From contig NZ_CP104965.1 in NCBI RefSeq assembly GCF_025452235.1, positions 3,964,501 through 4,028,500 on the forward strand: 64,000 bases of DNA. The letters are read 5' to 3'. The number at the start of each line of letters is the position of its first letter. Position 1 is the first letter of the stretch. Position numbers and translations under genes: made by a program. This DNA comes from Devosia neptuniae. GTDB lineage: Bacteria > Pseudomonadota > Alphaproteobacteria > Rhizobiales > Devosiaceae. Below the pieces are notes generated by a model. The model was not told where the DNA came from. It ran no database searches and saw only the letters and a program-made list of their open reading frames with translations. This document shows positions 1-8,745 of this stretch, piece after piece.

Positions 1-43
1 TGGTCAGGCTGTATGTTGCCAGCGACGGCCAACGGAATGGCGT

Positions 44-2350
44 TTAGGGCGTGTAGCCCGCGTCAGACCCGCAAAGGGCTTCACCCTTGCGGACTTCGAG
101 GAAATGCAGGATCGATGGGCCGGGATCGGCGTTGCCCGTGGTGGAGCCGGACACCCGAACGATGTTGGTGGTATTGTTGACGTTCGTGCCGACGACCGGG
201 GCAGCGCTCTTCCCGACCATGACACCATCGAGGTAGATGCGGGTGTAGCCGTCCGCGCCTCGATCCATCATGAGTTCGTGCATTCCGGCGGTTATGGGCG
301 CCGGCAGCGAGCCATTGGCAACCGTGTCGACGATATTGGCCGAACCGCCCGCGCCGGGGCAGAAGCGGCCCACGATGGCATTGACCGCGTTGATGCTGAT
401 CATCCATGCCCGCTGGTTGCCGCTTGTGTTCCAGAACGCCACCAGGAATTGCTCAGCCGAGCTGTTCCAGTTGGCCTTGGTGAGCCTCATCTTGACGGTA
501 AACAGCCCGTCGAAAGTGAATCCCTCGCGGTTCGGGAACACAATGTGGTTGGCAAGGCCACCAAACTGGATGCCGCCGGCGACGACGGCCGCCGTGCCCT
601 GTAAGGTCATTGCCGGAGCGCCTGCGGCGGTATCAACCGGCGTGTCGCCGGGGTTCAGCGCCGAGCCGTTGAATGCCAGCCTGACAATCACCGGAGCCAC
701 ATAGATCGGCGTGGCCGACTTCAGATCCCCGGTTACTCCAAAGCCGATGGCATTGCCGGCCCGCAGCTCAACGTCATACTCGACGCCATCGGTCAGGCTG
801 GTAATAACGCGCGGTCCCGTGCCAGTGCCGGCCATGGTCACCCACGCGCCGCCGTCAATGCGATACTGCAAGGACGTGATGACCGATCCCCCATCGCCGG
901 GGCGCTCGATGACATTTGCCACCAGCTGCCCCGAAATGTTGTTCGAGGCGAGCGTCCACTGACCAGCCGTAAATTGAGCTGGCGCCATGGGGTCACCCGA
1001 AATGCCGGTGATGATCGACCCGGCCTCAAGGGTGTTGTGCATGACGGAGCCCGCCGACAGTATGATGTCGGGGGCGGTGAAGGCCATCGTCCCGTTTTGG
1101 CCTTCAATCGCCAGGGCCGCGATCCCCACATCCCCGCCGCTGGCGATGAAGCCTGAGAGACTGACGCTACCGCCATTTGCGGTAAGGTCGTTCCCCTTCA
1201 GCCAGGCATGGTGCGTCGAGCCACCGCCGCGACCATGCGGAGCAATGGAAACACAGTCCTCGAGCAGGATCGGGCCGCCATAATTTTGGTTGTCGATCAC
1301 GCCGCCCCAGACGCGGAAATTGCGCTTGTTGCCGTTGGCCGTCACGCGCCGAACAATGGTGCGCTCCGACTTCAGGTCCAGCCCGCCATCGGTGCAACCG
1401 TAGAAAGTCGCGTCCTCCACCAGGATGTCGTAATTCGTGCGCTCCGACGACATGCCGTCGCCATTGAAATACGTGGTCAGGGTGGAATGGGCGTTGCCAG
1501 CGGAGCCGCGCCGAACAATCAGGCCATGCGCGTTGTGTTGGCACTCGATGCCGACGGCGAAATTGTCCTTGTCCTGCCAGCGGCTGTCGAAACTGAAATC
1601 TTCGATGGTCCAACCCGAGCAGTCACCGTGGAAGCGCACGAACTTCTTGGAGAAGCCCTCCCCTGTCACCCGACGCAGGGTCAAATTGGTCACCGCACTG
1701 GTGATGCTGGTGTAAAAGCCGTCGCGGACGTTGAAGCCCTCGCAATCCTCGAAAAGGAACCCGGTGGCTGCTATGCCCGACCAATCGATAATGCGCCCAA
1801 GACGCTCAAAACGCAGGTTCTTGAAATCGAGATAACTGATGCCAGCGGCGGCGCTGAACGAGGTATTGCCGCCATACCCCGATGTATCGAGCGGCACGAC
1901 TGGTTCGGACACGGGGGCGACCCAAGCCGTACGATTGCCAACAATCTTGGCCTGCGCAGGATTGCCGTCACCGTCCATGCCAGTGATCAGCACTCTGTTT
2001 CCAGCAGCACCGGCCGCTGACAGGGTTATAGGAGCGGTCTGGGCATAGTCCCCCAGATGGGAAGCGATGGCCACCGTGCCGCCTGGCCCGGCTTCAGCAA
2101 TCATGGTGTTGATGCTGGTCAGCGCCGCCGCATTGGCCCAGGACGTGCCGTCGCCACTTCCCTGGGCGGTCGGCGCGATATAGCGCAATTCGCCAGATGC
2201 GCCCCCGACGACAGGCAAGCCGCCTGTTTCCACGAAAGTAACCGCCGTTCCGAAGCCGTTTTCGGCCTCGATGACGGGCGTGCCAAAGCCGTTCGTCGCT
2301 TCAGTTACAGGCAAGCCGCCCTGAGGGACGGTGACGATGGGCCACGGCAT
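44..2350 (-). CDS. Tail spike: beta-helix with C-terminal LamG-like domain
   Basis: 768-residue virion protein, probably the receptor-binding or polysaccharide-degrading spike. A short repetitive N-terminus (about residues 1-50, glycine and proline rich) may attach it to the tail. Roughly residues 55-470 have the small-residue and asparagine-rich repeats of a right-handed parallel beta-helix. A fibronectin-III-like segment follows (around 490-560), and the last 200 residues resemble a concanavalin/LamG jelly roll. Position at the end of the leftward late operon, after the tail collar fibre, fits a host-range protein. I see no clear catalytic triad, so enzyme activity is unproven. The stop codon is 43 bases from the window edge. 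Confidence 0.75.
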   Translation of the reverse strand: MPWPIVTVPQGGLPVTEATNGFGTPVIEAENGFGTAVTFVETGGLPVVGGASGELRYIAPTAQGSGDGTSWANAAALTSINTMIAEAGPGGTVAIASHLGDYAQTAPITLSAAGAAGNRVLITGMDGDGNPAQAKIVGNRTAWVAPVSEPVVPLDTSGYGGNTSFSAAAGISYLDFKNLRFERLGRIIDWSGIAATGFLFEDCEGFNVRDGFYTSITSAVTNLTLRRVTGEGFSKKFVRFHGDCSGWTIEDFSFDSRWQDKDNFAVGIECQHNAHGLIVRRGSAGNAHSTLTTYFNGDGMSSERTNYDILVEDATFYGCTDGGLDLKSERTIVRRVTANGNKRNFRVWGGVIDNQNYGGPILLEDCVSIAPHGRGGGSTHHAWLKGNDLTANGGSVSLSGFIASGGDVGIAALAIEGQNGTMAFTAPDIILSAGSVMHNTLEAGSIITGISGDPMAPAQFTAGQWTLASNNISGQLVANVIERPGDGGSVITSLQYRIDGGAWVTMAGTGTGPRVITSLTDGVEYDVELRAGNAIGFGVTGDLKSATPIYVAPVIVRLAFNGSALNPGDTPVDTAAGAPAMTLQGTAAVVAGGIQFGGLANHIVFPNREGFTFDGLFTVKMRLTKANWNSSAEQFLVAFWNTSGNQRAWMISINAVNAIVGRFCPGAGGSANIVDTVANGSLPAPITAGMHELMMDRGADGYTRIYLDGVMVGKSAAPVVGTNVNNTTNIVRVSGSTTGNADPGPSILHFLEVRKGEALCGSDAGYTP

Positions 2351-2381
2351 GAATTACTCTCCGCAATGAGGATTGTTGGCG

Positions 2382-2615
2382 CTAGCGACGCGCCTGCCCC
2401 TTGGGGCGGAACAGCCGATAGAGCGGCCGAAACAGCAGCATCAGAACGATGCAAAGACCGACCAGAGGCCAAGTCCATTCGGGGGTGTTGGCGAGCAGGC
2501 AATCGAGCAACGTGCCGTCAGTGCCGCCAAAATCATGAACGTCGCAGCAGGCACGGATGGAGAAGAGCCATTCCGCCCACTGAAAGCCCGTGCAGCCGTC
2601 GCCGGTTTCAAACAT
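2382..2615 (-). CDS. Small membrane protein with phospholipase-A2-like CCxxHD motif
   Basis: 77 residues. Residues about 22-30 read ACCDVHDFG, which contains the CCxxHD signature of the phospholipase A2 active site (His-Asp pair with adjacent cysteines). A single hydrophobic segment follows (about residues 48-66, WPLVGLCIVLMLLF), then a basic tail ending PKGQARR. It sits between the tail spike and a hypothetical gene, in a region where phages often keep lysis or entry genes. It may act on membranes during lysis or DNA entry, or be a holin-like protein whose motif is coincidental. The size is far below that of canonical secreted PLA2 enzymes. Confidence 0.5.
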   Translation of the reverse strand: MFETGDGCTGFQWAEWLFSIRACCDVHDFGGTDGTLLDCLLANTPEWTWPLVGLCIVLMLLFRPLYRLFRPKGQARR

Positions 2616-2626
2616 GGTCCAAGCCC

Positions 2627-3064
2627 TCAGTCGGTGGGCGCGAGCAGTTCGGCAGCGCGGTCCTCACCGAATAGCTGCGTCATCGCCGCGTTCAGAAGCG
2701 CATAGAGCTCATGCGCCTGGTCGATGTGGGTCGCACCCTCATAGATGCGCCGAATTCGCACGGGCTGGGCAGCCAGCACCATTTCCATCTGTTCGGCCTC
2801 GTCGTCGGTGGCTCGTTCCCAGATCGCGTTTTTGGCAATCCGGGTCAGCTCGGCCGGCGGGTCCTCGGGTTCGGGATCGAGGATCACAAAGACGCCGGCG
2901 TGCTGGTAGACGATGCTTTCGACAAGAGGATGTGCAACCGGCTTTGGAATGCCCACCGTCTTGGCGTGGGCTGTCAGCGCCGCCTTGAATGTGGCCACCG
3001 CCGCCGCGATACCGGCTTGCCCGCCAAGCGCAGCGGCCGTTGCGAAGGGAATTTCAAGGGACAT
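2627..3064 (-). CDS. Hypothetical phage protein, tail-fibre region
   Basis: 145 residues, no recognised domain. The N-terminus is alanine rich and probably helical (residues 5-35), followed by a predicted beta segment with an acidic linker (DPEPEDPP) and a helical C-terminus. It starts 3 nt after the collar-fibre stop, so it is probably translationally coupled to it. Position suggests a fibre-assembly or small virion protein, but nothing in the sequence proves this. Confidence 0.6.
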   Translation of the reverse strand: MSLEIPFATAAALGGQAGIAAAVATFKAALTAHAKTVGIPKPVAHPLVESIVYQHAGVFVILDPEPEDPPAELTRIAKNAIWERATDDEAEQMEMVLAAQPVRIRRIYEGATHIDQAHELYALLNAAMTQLFGEDRAAELLAPTD

Positions 3065-3067
3065 CGG

Positions 3068-3889
3068 TCACACTCCGGCAAAGATGATTTTGTTGAGAAT
3101 GAGGGTGGGTTGCACGTTGAGGTGTTCGGCCCCGCTACCCACAGATGACGTGGTGAAGCTGTGCGAGTGGTCGCCGTTGGTCGAAGTGGTGAAGCCGCTA
3201 TTGGAACTCGGCGTGGGACTGTTCGCACCATTCGCGCGCGTGGTTTCGCCTGTCCATCCAGAGCCCGTATGGTTGTGCGCGCCGTTGCTGCTGGTGTTGC
3301 CCGTATGATTGTGCGACGGCAAATGGGCAATGCTCAGGGCTACCCCCTGCACACCGCCGGCCGCACCCATCACCGTGCCGTTGAGCCCGTAACCGGCAGT
3401 CAGGCGTCCAGCTGCGCCGCCACCCATATCGTCTCGGCCTGCAACCACACGCCCGCGCAGGTCAGGCGTGCCGAAGGTCGTGACGCCATCGCCCGCGCCA
3501 TAGGTCGTACCCCAGGCCGCAAAGAGCTTCGGGTAGGTGGCGCGAGAGAGGTTTTGGCCGTTGGGCCAGATGCAGCTTGGTGGAAGGGCAACGCCCGCAA
3601 AGTCGAACGCAACGCCAACGAAGAAATCGAGACCGATGTTTGCGCGTGCCTGCTGCTTCTGATCGGCCGTCAATGTCTGAGCAGCGCCATACGACACGAC
3701 CTTGAGTCCGGTGGCGCCGCTAAGCTCGCTGGTGCCGCCCGTACCGCCAGAACTGACCGGCCGGGCCGTGTTTAGATCGGTCGTCAGGTCATCGACGAAC
3801 GCATTGAACTTTGCGCTTTCGATGGTGGTTTCAGTGGTCGCGCGTGTCCCCGGAGGCGGCGCATAAACCAGGCTTCCGTCTCTTGGCAT
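3068..3889 (-). CDS. Phage tail collar domain fibre protein
   Basis: 273 residues. The central part (about residues 90-170) has the tail-collar signature (IWPNGQ... YGAGDGVTTFGTPDLRGR), typical of phage short-fibre or collar proteins. The C-terminal part holds three His-x-His elements (SHNHTG, AHNHTG, DHSHSF) in a Gly/Ser/Thr-rich region, as in trimeric fibre tips that bind metal ions. The last residues (LNVQPTLILNKIIF) match the usual end of collar proteins. It lies between the lysozyme-like gene and the tail spike and is likely an adsorption fibre. Confidence 0.8.
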   Translation of the reverse strand: MPRDGSLVYAPPPGTRATTETTIESAKFNAFVDDLTTDLNTARPVSSGGTGGTSELSGATGLKVVSYGAAQTLTADQKQQARANIGLDFFVGVAFDFAGVALPPSCIWPNGQNLSRATYPKLFAAWGTTYGAGDGVTTFGTPDLRGRVVAGRDDMGGGAAGRLTAGYGLNGTVMGAAGGVQGVALSIAHLPSHNHTGNTSSNGAHNHTGSGWTGETTRANGANSPTPSSNSGFTTSTNGDHSHSFTTSSVGSGAEHLNVQPTLILNKIIFAGV

Positions 3890-3898
3890 ACTTGCCTC

Positions 3899-4849
3899 CT
3901 AGTTGCTGAAAATGCTGTTAGCGCCACTGTTGAAATTGTTGCCGCCACCGCTCGAGTTGCGATCGTGCGCGGGCCTCATCAGGGTCTTGCCGCTGGCAAG
4001 CGCTGCGGCGATGCTCTGCGCTGTGATCGGACCGCCAATGGCCTGGCGGTTGGCGCGGTACGCGTCCATGTTCTGGCCACTGTGATAGGCGGCATCGAAC
4101 GAGCGGGATGGACTGCCACGTGAACGCATTAAGGTCACAGGCGTAGCCCCTGCCCCGCTGGCCGCGTAAGCCTGCGTGCCGCCCGGCTGGAAACCTTCGA
4201 TGATTGTTGGTGCCGCGCCGATGTTCTTGGCCATCAGCGCCCTGGCGATAGCAGTGCGGTCCGCAACTGTAGCAATGGGCTTTACGGCCTGTTGGACGGC
4301 GTTTCCTGCCGCAGCCATGATGTTGCCGGCGCCGGTCTGGATCGCTCCCAGCAGCCCCGGTTTTGCAGCCTTCATTGGAGCTGCGCCCGTGGCCCCGTGC
4401 TTAGCCGCATAGTCCAATAGGCTGGTGCCGTAGGCATCGGAGGGATTGTACTTGCCGCCGGTCTTGAGGAACTTTGCCGCACCACCGATGCCGCCCAGAT
4501 GCGCCATGGCCCGAATTGCCTCGGGGGTGATGGTCGCCCCGCCGATGTTTTGGCCGAGATAAGCATTGAGCCCCATGGCTTCGGCCTGGCGGTCAATGTC
4601 CGCAAAGTGCCACGACTCAACCGCCTGCTGCGCGGTTGGATCGGCCATGAACTGGCTTGGCGTCATGCTGGCCGGAATGATCCCAGCGTTCTTGGCGTCC
4701 TCAAGCCGGGCTTGCCCAAACTGCAACCTGCCGAAATGGCCCGTTTTGCCGCCGGAGCCGACTTCGCTGTTTTTGGCCGCCCAGTTGCCGCCGCTCTCGG
4801 TGCCGATGAGCGATGACAAGAAGGCGTCACCCGCATTGTTTGCGGCCAT
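3899..4849 (-). CDS. Lysozyme/transglycosylase-like virion protein
   Basis: 316 residues. Residues 10-150 resemble a lysozyme-fold peptidoglycan hydrolase: LSSLIGTESGGNW supplies a candidate catalytic Glu near residue 18, followed by GHFGRLQFG and a helical GHAM-like part with repeated gatekeeping Gly/Ala residues. The rest is Ala/Gly/Ser rich and disordered, ending in an Asn-rich tail, which is more like a virion-associated hydrolase used for DNA entry than a free endolysin. There is no signal peptide. The gene follows a hairpin terminator (4867-4889), and GAGGTGA precedes the ATG. Confidence 0.55.
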   Translation of the reverse strand: MAANNAGDAFLSSLIGTESGGNWAAKNSEVGSGGKTGHFGRLQFGQARLEDAKNAGIIPASMTPSQFMADPTAQQAVESWHFADIDRQAEAMGLNAYLGQNIGGATITPEAIRAMAHLGGIGGAAKFLKTGGKYNPSDAYGTSLLDYAAKHGATGAAPMKAAKPGLLGAIQTGAGNIMAAAGNAVQQAVKPIATVADRTAIARALMAKNIGAAPTIIEGFQPGGTQAYAASGAGATPVTLMRSRGSPSRSFDAAYHSGQNMDAYRANRQAIGGPITAQSIAAALASGKTLMRPAHDRNSSGGGNNFNSGANSIFSN

Positions 4850-4866
4850 TGTTCACCTCAAATAAA

Positions 4867-4889
4867 AGCCCCGGCTTGTGACCGGGGCT
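4867..4889 (-). terminator. Intrinsic terminator for leftward phage transcription
   Basis: AGCCCCGG and CCGGGGCT form an 8-bp perfect stem with a 7-nt loop; on the minus strand the hairpin is followed by TTTTATTT. It lies after the ejection-protein gene and before the lysozyme-like gene, so the head operon may end here or be attenuated. Confidence 0.75.
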
Positions 4890-4932
4890 GATAGCGAATA
4901 CGTTTCCCCAATAAATACTTGGGGGACTTCAA

Positions 4933-5334
4933 TTGAATAAGATCGTTTCCGCGCTTTTCGCGCTGCCTTTACTTGCGTTCGTCGCCGCATGCACGACGAC
5001 AAACACCGTTCCACTTACGCCCGATACTTTCCGCCTGGACACCAACGCATCGGGTGTATTGTTCACGGGCTCGGCTGGCTCCGATACCCTTCTCAAGGCA
5101 GCGCAGATCACCGCGCAGCGCGGATATTCGCACTTCCGTATTTTGGACGGCGCTTCAGGGTCGGGCACGGCATATACCGGCACCTCGATCAATCGCATCG
5201 GCAACACCTGGCTGGCCAATTCCAACTACACACCCACCCAGCAGGTCAGCGTGGTTGTGCAGATGGTCAATGGCCCGCAGAACGGCGCCTGGAGCGTGGC
5301 CGAGGTCATCGCCAACAAAGGCAAGATGTTCTAG
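4933..5334 (+). CDS. Putative phage-encoded lipoprotein
   Basis: 133 residues starting at TTG behind GGGGGACTT. The N-terminus is a lipoprotein signal: positively charged start (MNKIV), hydrophobic core and lipobox V-A-A-C at about residues 17-20. The mature part is polar, about 110 residues, with no recognised domain. It is transcribed rightwards against the flanking late genes and is followed 9 nt later by a two-helix membrane protein. This arrangement, and a separate promoter implied by the opposite strand, suggests a gene expressed in the lysogen, such as surface or superinfection-exclusion cargo. A host lipoprotein picked up by the phage is the other option. Confidence 0.7.
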   Translation: MNKIVSALFALPLLAFVAACTTTNTVPLTPDTFRLDTNASGVLFTGSAGSDTLLKAAQITAQRGYSHFRILDGASGSGTAYTGTSINRIGNTWLANSNYTPTQQVSVVVQMVNGPQNGAWSVAEVIANKGKMF

Positions 5335-5343
5335 GATCGCCTT

Positions 5344-5589
5344 ATGAAACAGATCGACCAAGACCCAGGTGCCTACCGCTTTCAAAAACCAGATGGCTCC
5401 TGGGGGCAGCGCGTCGACAAGCGCTTGTGCCGTTGGATGGGTATCGGTGGCTTGGTCGTCGCGGCTTGGTTTGGGACCGCCTACGCGAGAGACGGCGGCG
5501 ACCCCATAAGCGCCTTGCTATTTGTGGTTATGGGTTTTGTAGCGGGCGCATTGATCACGCTCTCGCTTAAGTCGCTTAATTTTGATTGA
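5344..5589 (+). CDS. Small two-helix membrane protein, phage cargo
   Basis: 81 residues. A polar N-terminus (about 30 residues) is followed by two hydrophobic segments (about 34-48 and 58-77) separated by a short charged turn (ARDGGDP), giving a hairpin in the inner membrane. It follows the lipoprotein gene by 9 nt, so the two probably form one rightward transcript. The 3' end overlaps by 14 nt the convergent ejection-protein gene. Two-helix proteins of this size are used by some phages to block superinfecting DNA entry; no sequence motif proves this here. Confidence 0.65.
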   Translation: MKQIDQDPGAYRFQKPDGSWGQRVDKRLCRWMGIGGLVVAAWFGTAYARDGGDPISALLFVVMGFVAGALITLSLKSLNFD

Positions 5590-7576
5590 CCAACAGGGGC
5601 ACGGCCGACGATCCGACCTTGCCCCTATTTGCAACCAGCGCCGCGATGATCCGATCCACATATTCTTGAGTTGGCTGCCCGGCGAGCGCCGCCGCCATGC
5701 GGGAGTTGACCGCTTCAGATCGGGCCCGAGCCGCAGCATTTGCCGCTGACTGAGGCAGCTTCAAAAGAGCATCACCAATAAGGCTCTGCGTTGAGCCCAG
5801 ACGCATCGGCTCCACTTCCCTCTGTGCAGCGGTACGAGCTGCCGTTTCGGAGTTGTGCAACACCGGCTGAGCCGTCGCGGCATAGGTGGTTTCACGCTCC
5901 AGAATATTCAGCAGCGCGTCGGCCTTCTCCTGTCCAAACACCGTGGCCAGCCGCTCCCGGTTCCACGAACCATCGCCCTTCATCGCGTCCTTCAGCGAGG
6001 TCAGGTTGTTGGCCTTGGTCCCGATCAGCCGTTCGATTTCCGCCCGAGCGCCTTGCGACACCCGGAATGGGACACCCGACGGACCAATGAACAGCTCGCT
6101 GGCCGGTGCTGGCGACATCATGTCGACCACTTCAGCGGGGACCGGCGCTTCCTTGCCGACGCCGAGCACGGAACTACCCTGCCCTACGGCGGTATTCTGG
6201 CGGCCGAGGTCTTCATACCGAGCATCAACCTGCTTTAGCCCGGGCACGCCCGAGGCCAGAATGTCATCCACCTGCTGGCGGGCCGATGTCAGCGCAGCAA
6301 TGACCTTGTCGTTGGTTTCGCCCTGAAACATGCCGTCGATTTCTTCGCGCATGGCGAAGACCCGTGACGGGTCACTGGTCAGGCTGACACGGCCATTGTC
6401 ATCGGTCTCGTTGAGAAAACCGCGAATGCGATCGATAACGCGGCGGCGTTCACCAATACCGTAGCGCCGAGCCATATCGTCGAATGTCTCAGCCAGCGGC
6501 CTTGTGTTGACCGCACTGGCATTGCGGAACACCTCTTCATATTCGGGCGACATGGCCTGCTGCCCAGTTTTGATCTCGGCCTGCACCCGCGACGGGACAG
6601 GCGCGGGCCCAAGGGTCGCGTCAACGTCCGAGCGGATGCGCATATTGGTGCCCTGCTGGCGCTTCACCAATGCATCGCGGATGATGGACTGCCCCTCACC
6701 CGGCAACGACGCAATTGCCGCTGCCTGACGGGTGAGATTGGGCCCAAGATCAGCCAGGACCGCATCGGGCCCCAGCGCATCGAGCAATGTGCGGATCTGA
6801 GCAGGATTGATCCGATCACGCTCGACATTGCGAGCGATATTCGCGGCCGGCTTGCCAATACGTTGACCGAACAGTGCCCGGACGATGGGCGCCAGAGCGC
6901 GTTCGGCCAGCGGGCTTGCAGCGCCGATGCCAGCGCCCCAAAGCGCTTTCCACTTCGCTTCGTCCCAATTCTCTCCGCGCGCCAAACTATCGCCGCCCGC
7001 AATAGCCCCGCCAGAAAGACTACCAGCCATAAGGCGCTGCCAAAGTGGACCGGCCATGCCGAGCGCACGGCCACCAAGCTCCGTGGTACCAACCGACATA
7101 AGGGGACCGACTGCACCGGCAATCTGGCCAGCGGCGGCGGCCTGCGGCTGGCTCTGGTTCTCCAACTCTCGGACGCGCGCAGCTTCATTCCGAAGCACCT
7201 CGGCCGGTTTGCCGGTAAACTGCGATGCGAGATTGGAACCGACATGGTCGGCCGCAGCGGTGGTCAGAGGGCCGAGAATGGGGATGTTTTCGGCAAAGTT
7301 ATTGGCGAATGCATTGATGACATCGGCGCCGGGAATGGGCGACTGATAGCGCGCAGGCGCGGGCTGAGCCGGCTTGGTGCCGGGGATCGGCAGGTCCAGA
7401 TAGTCATTGCGGGCATCGGTGCCGTCATAGCGCGGGGCAGCATCGGGCGGCAGCTGCTGCGGCTGGGCTTGGGCCACCATGCTCTTGTAGGCAGCGGCCA
7501 GCGCCCGCGCATCATCGACATTGCCCGCGGCATCTGCCTTGCGCAGCGCGTCGGCAATCTGCTCAAGGGTTGCCAT
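5576..7576 (-). CDS. Large internal virion / DNA ejection protein
   Basis: 666 residues, mostly helical and Ala/Gln rich. The N-terminus has a short helical repeat-like segment (LEQIADALRKADAAGNVDDARALAAAY). A glycine/alanine-rich, weakly hydrophobic stretch occurs around residues 150-230 (LGGRALGMAGPLWQRLMAGSLSG), which could insert into or cross a membrane. Its size and its place as the last of three overlapping internal-protein genes match the ejection-protein block of P22-like podoviruses (gp7, gp20, gp16). It overlaps the preceding gene by one base. Assignment rests on context and composition. Confidence 0.55.
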   Translation of the reverse strand: MATLEQIADALRKADAAGNVDDARALAAAYKSMVAQAQPQQLPPDAAPRYDGTDARNDYLDLPIPGTKPAQPAPARYQSPIPGADVINAFANNFAENIPILGPLTTAAADHVGSNLASQFTGKPAEVLRNEAARVRELENQSQPQAAAAGQIAGAVGPLMSVGTTELGGRALGMAGPLWQRLMAGSLSGGAIAGGDSLARGENWDEAKWKALWGAGIGAASPLAERALAPIVRALFGQRIGKPAANIARNVERDRINPAQIRTLLDALGPDAVLADLGPNLTRQAAAIASLPGEGQSIIRDALVKRQQGTNMRIRSDVDATLGPAPVPSRVQAEIKTGQQAMSPEYEEVFRNASAVNTRPLAETFDDMARRYGIGERRRVIDRIRGFLNETDDNGRVSLTSDPSRVFAMREEIDGMFQGETNDKVIAALTSARQQVDDILASGVPGLKQVDARYEDLGRQNTAVGQGSSVLGVGKEAPVPAEVVDMMSPAPASELFIGPSGVPFRVSQGARAEIERLIGTKANNLTSLKDAMKGDGSWNRERLATVFGQEKADALLNILERETTYAATAQPVLHNSETAARTAAQREVEPMRLGSTQSLIGDALLKLPQSAANAAARARSEAVNSRMAAALAGQPTQEYVDRIIAALVANRGKVGSSAVPLLVNQN

Positions 7577-8745
7577 CAGTTATACTTCTCCAGCAGAGCA
7601 TCAATGTCCGATGGCGCCACGGTGGACTGCCCCGGCACAACCGCCGGATCGGCCAGGTCTGGCGGAGACCACTGCTCGTAGGGCGAAAATTGCGGAATGA
7701 TGTCGTCAGGGTTGATCCGGTACCGGTCGGCAATGCCCTGATATTGCTGCATGTCCTGCTTGAACATGCCGTCATACCCGCTGATCCGGCTATAGGCTTC
7801 ATCCAAGATGGCCTTGCGCGTTTCGGGCGTGAGTTTCGCGCCGCCATTCACCGAAGCAATCCAACCCTGCAGCCAGTCCGGAAGCGACGAGGTGTTGCTC
7901 ACCATCACCATTTCGCCTTCGCGCACCACGCTGCCGGGGTCCATGATCTTGCCCAGGCCATAGACAAGATTGAGGTCCGATGCCTTGGTGTCCGTGCCGG
8001 CCGTATCGACCATGGAGCTATAGATGGGCAGCGCCTGGGCGTAGTTCTTGTATGACGGCAGGCTCTGGATTTCCTTGCGAATTGCGGTTGTGTCGCCAAA
8101 GTCGACGGCGGGCAAAGCACCATCGCCGGTGGGGCTGACAAAGTCCTTGGCTTCCGTGTCAAACACCATGCCATTGCCGACATTGATGTACTGCTGGCCG
8201 GAGTCGGTTGCTGCCTTCGCCTCGATCAAACCGTAGTCGTGCTTGAAGTTGGCTTTGCGGTCAGCCGCGGCCTGCGCCGTCTCCGCCTCGCGGTCGGCAA
8301 CCTGCCATTCCCGCTGCATACCGAAACGCTCGTCCTCGCGCGACCATTGCGCCTGCTGCTGGGCTTCCTGCCTGGCCCATGCGGCTTCCTGCTGCCGCTG
8401 GCTCATCAGCGCGTTGACGATGGCCGTCGAGCCCGGATCGGAGGCGACCCACTCATTGCCCAGCGCACCAGCAATTTCACCCATGCCGGCGTTCGGATTG
8501 GCGGCCAGCGCCGAAATGATCGCCTTGCGACCCTTCACGCCTTCGGCCTCGGCCTCGTCTGCCTGGTTGCCCTTGTGGTTGGCCACAACCTCACGCGCGA
8601 GGCCGCCCAGCAGGTCAAGACCATTGCCGGGCACAAACCCCTGCTTCATGCGGATGGCGTCGGCTACGGCGCGACGGCGCTTGACCTGTTCTGGCGACAG
8701 GGCTTCGCCGCCCTCGCCCCACTGAAATGGGTTCAAGGTTGCCAT
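7576..8745 (-). CDS. Internal virion / DNA transfer protein
   Basis: 389 residues. The middle (about 115-165) is a Gln/Glu/Arg/Ala-rich coiled coil, and the C-terminal half carries a conserved-looking block (DLNLVYGLGKIMDPGSVVREGE) seen in many podovirus internal or transfer proteins. Start and stop overlap neighbours by one base on both sides, so it is translationally coupled in the ejection block. No enzymatic motif was found. Confidence 0.55.
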   Translation of the reverse strand: MATLNPFQWGEGGEALSPEQVKRRRAVADAIRMKQGFVPGNGLDLLGGLAREVVANHKGNQADEAEAEGVKGRKAIISALAANPNAGMGEIAGALGNEWVASDPGSTAIVNALMSQRQQEAAWARQEAQQQAQWSREDERFGMQREWQVADREAETAQAAADRKANFKHDYGLIEAKAATDSGQQYINVGNGMVFDTEAKDFVSPTGDGALPAVDFGDTTAIRKEIQSLPSYKNYAQALPIYSSMVDTAGTDTKASDLNLVYGLGKIMDPGSVVREGEMVMVSNTSSLPDWLQGWIASVNGGAKLTPETRKAILDEAYSRISGYDGMFKQDMQQYQGIADRYRINPDDIIPQFSPYEQWSPPDLADPAVVPGQSTVAPSDIDALLEKYN

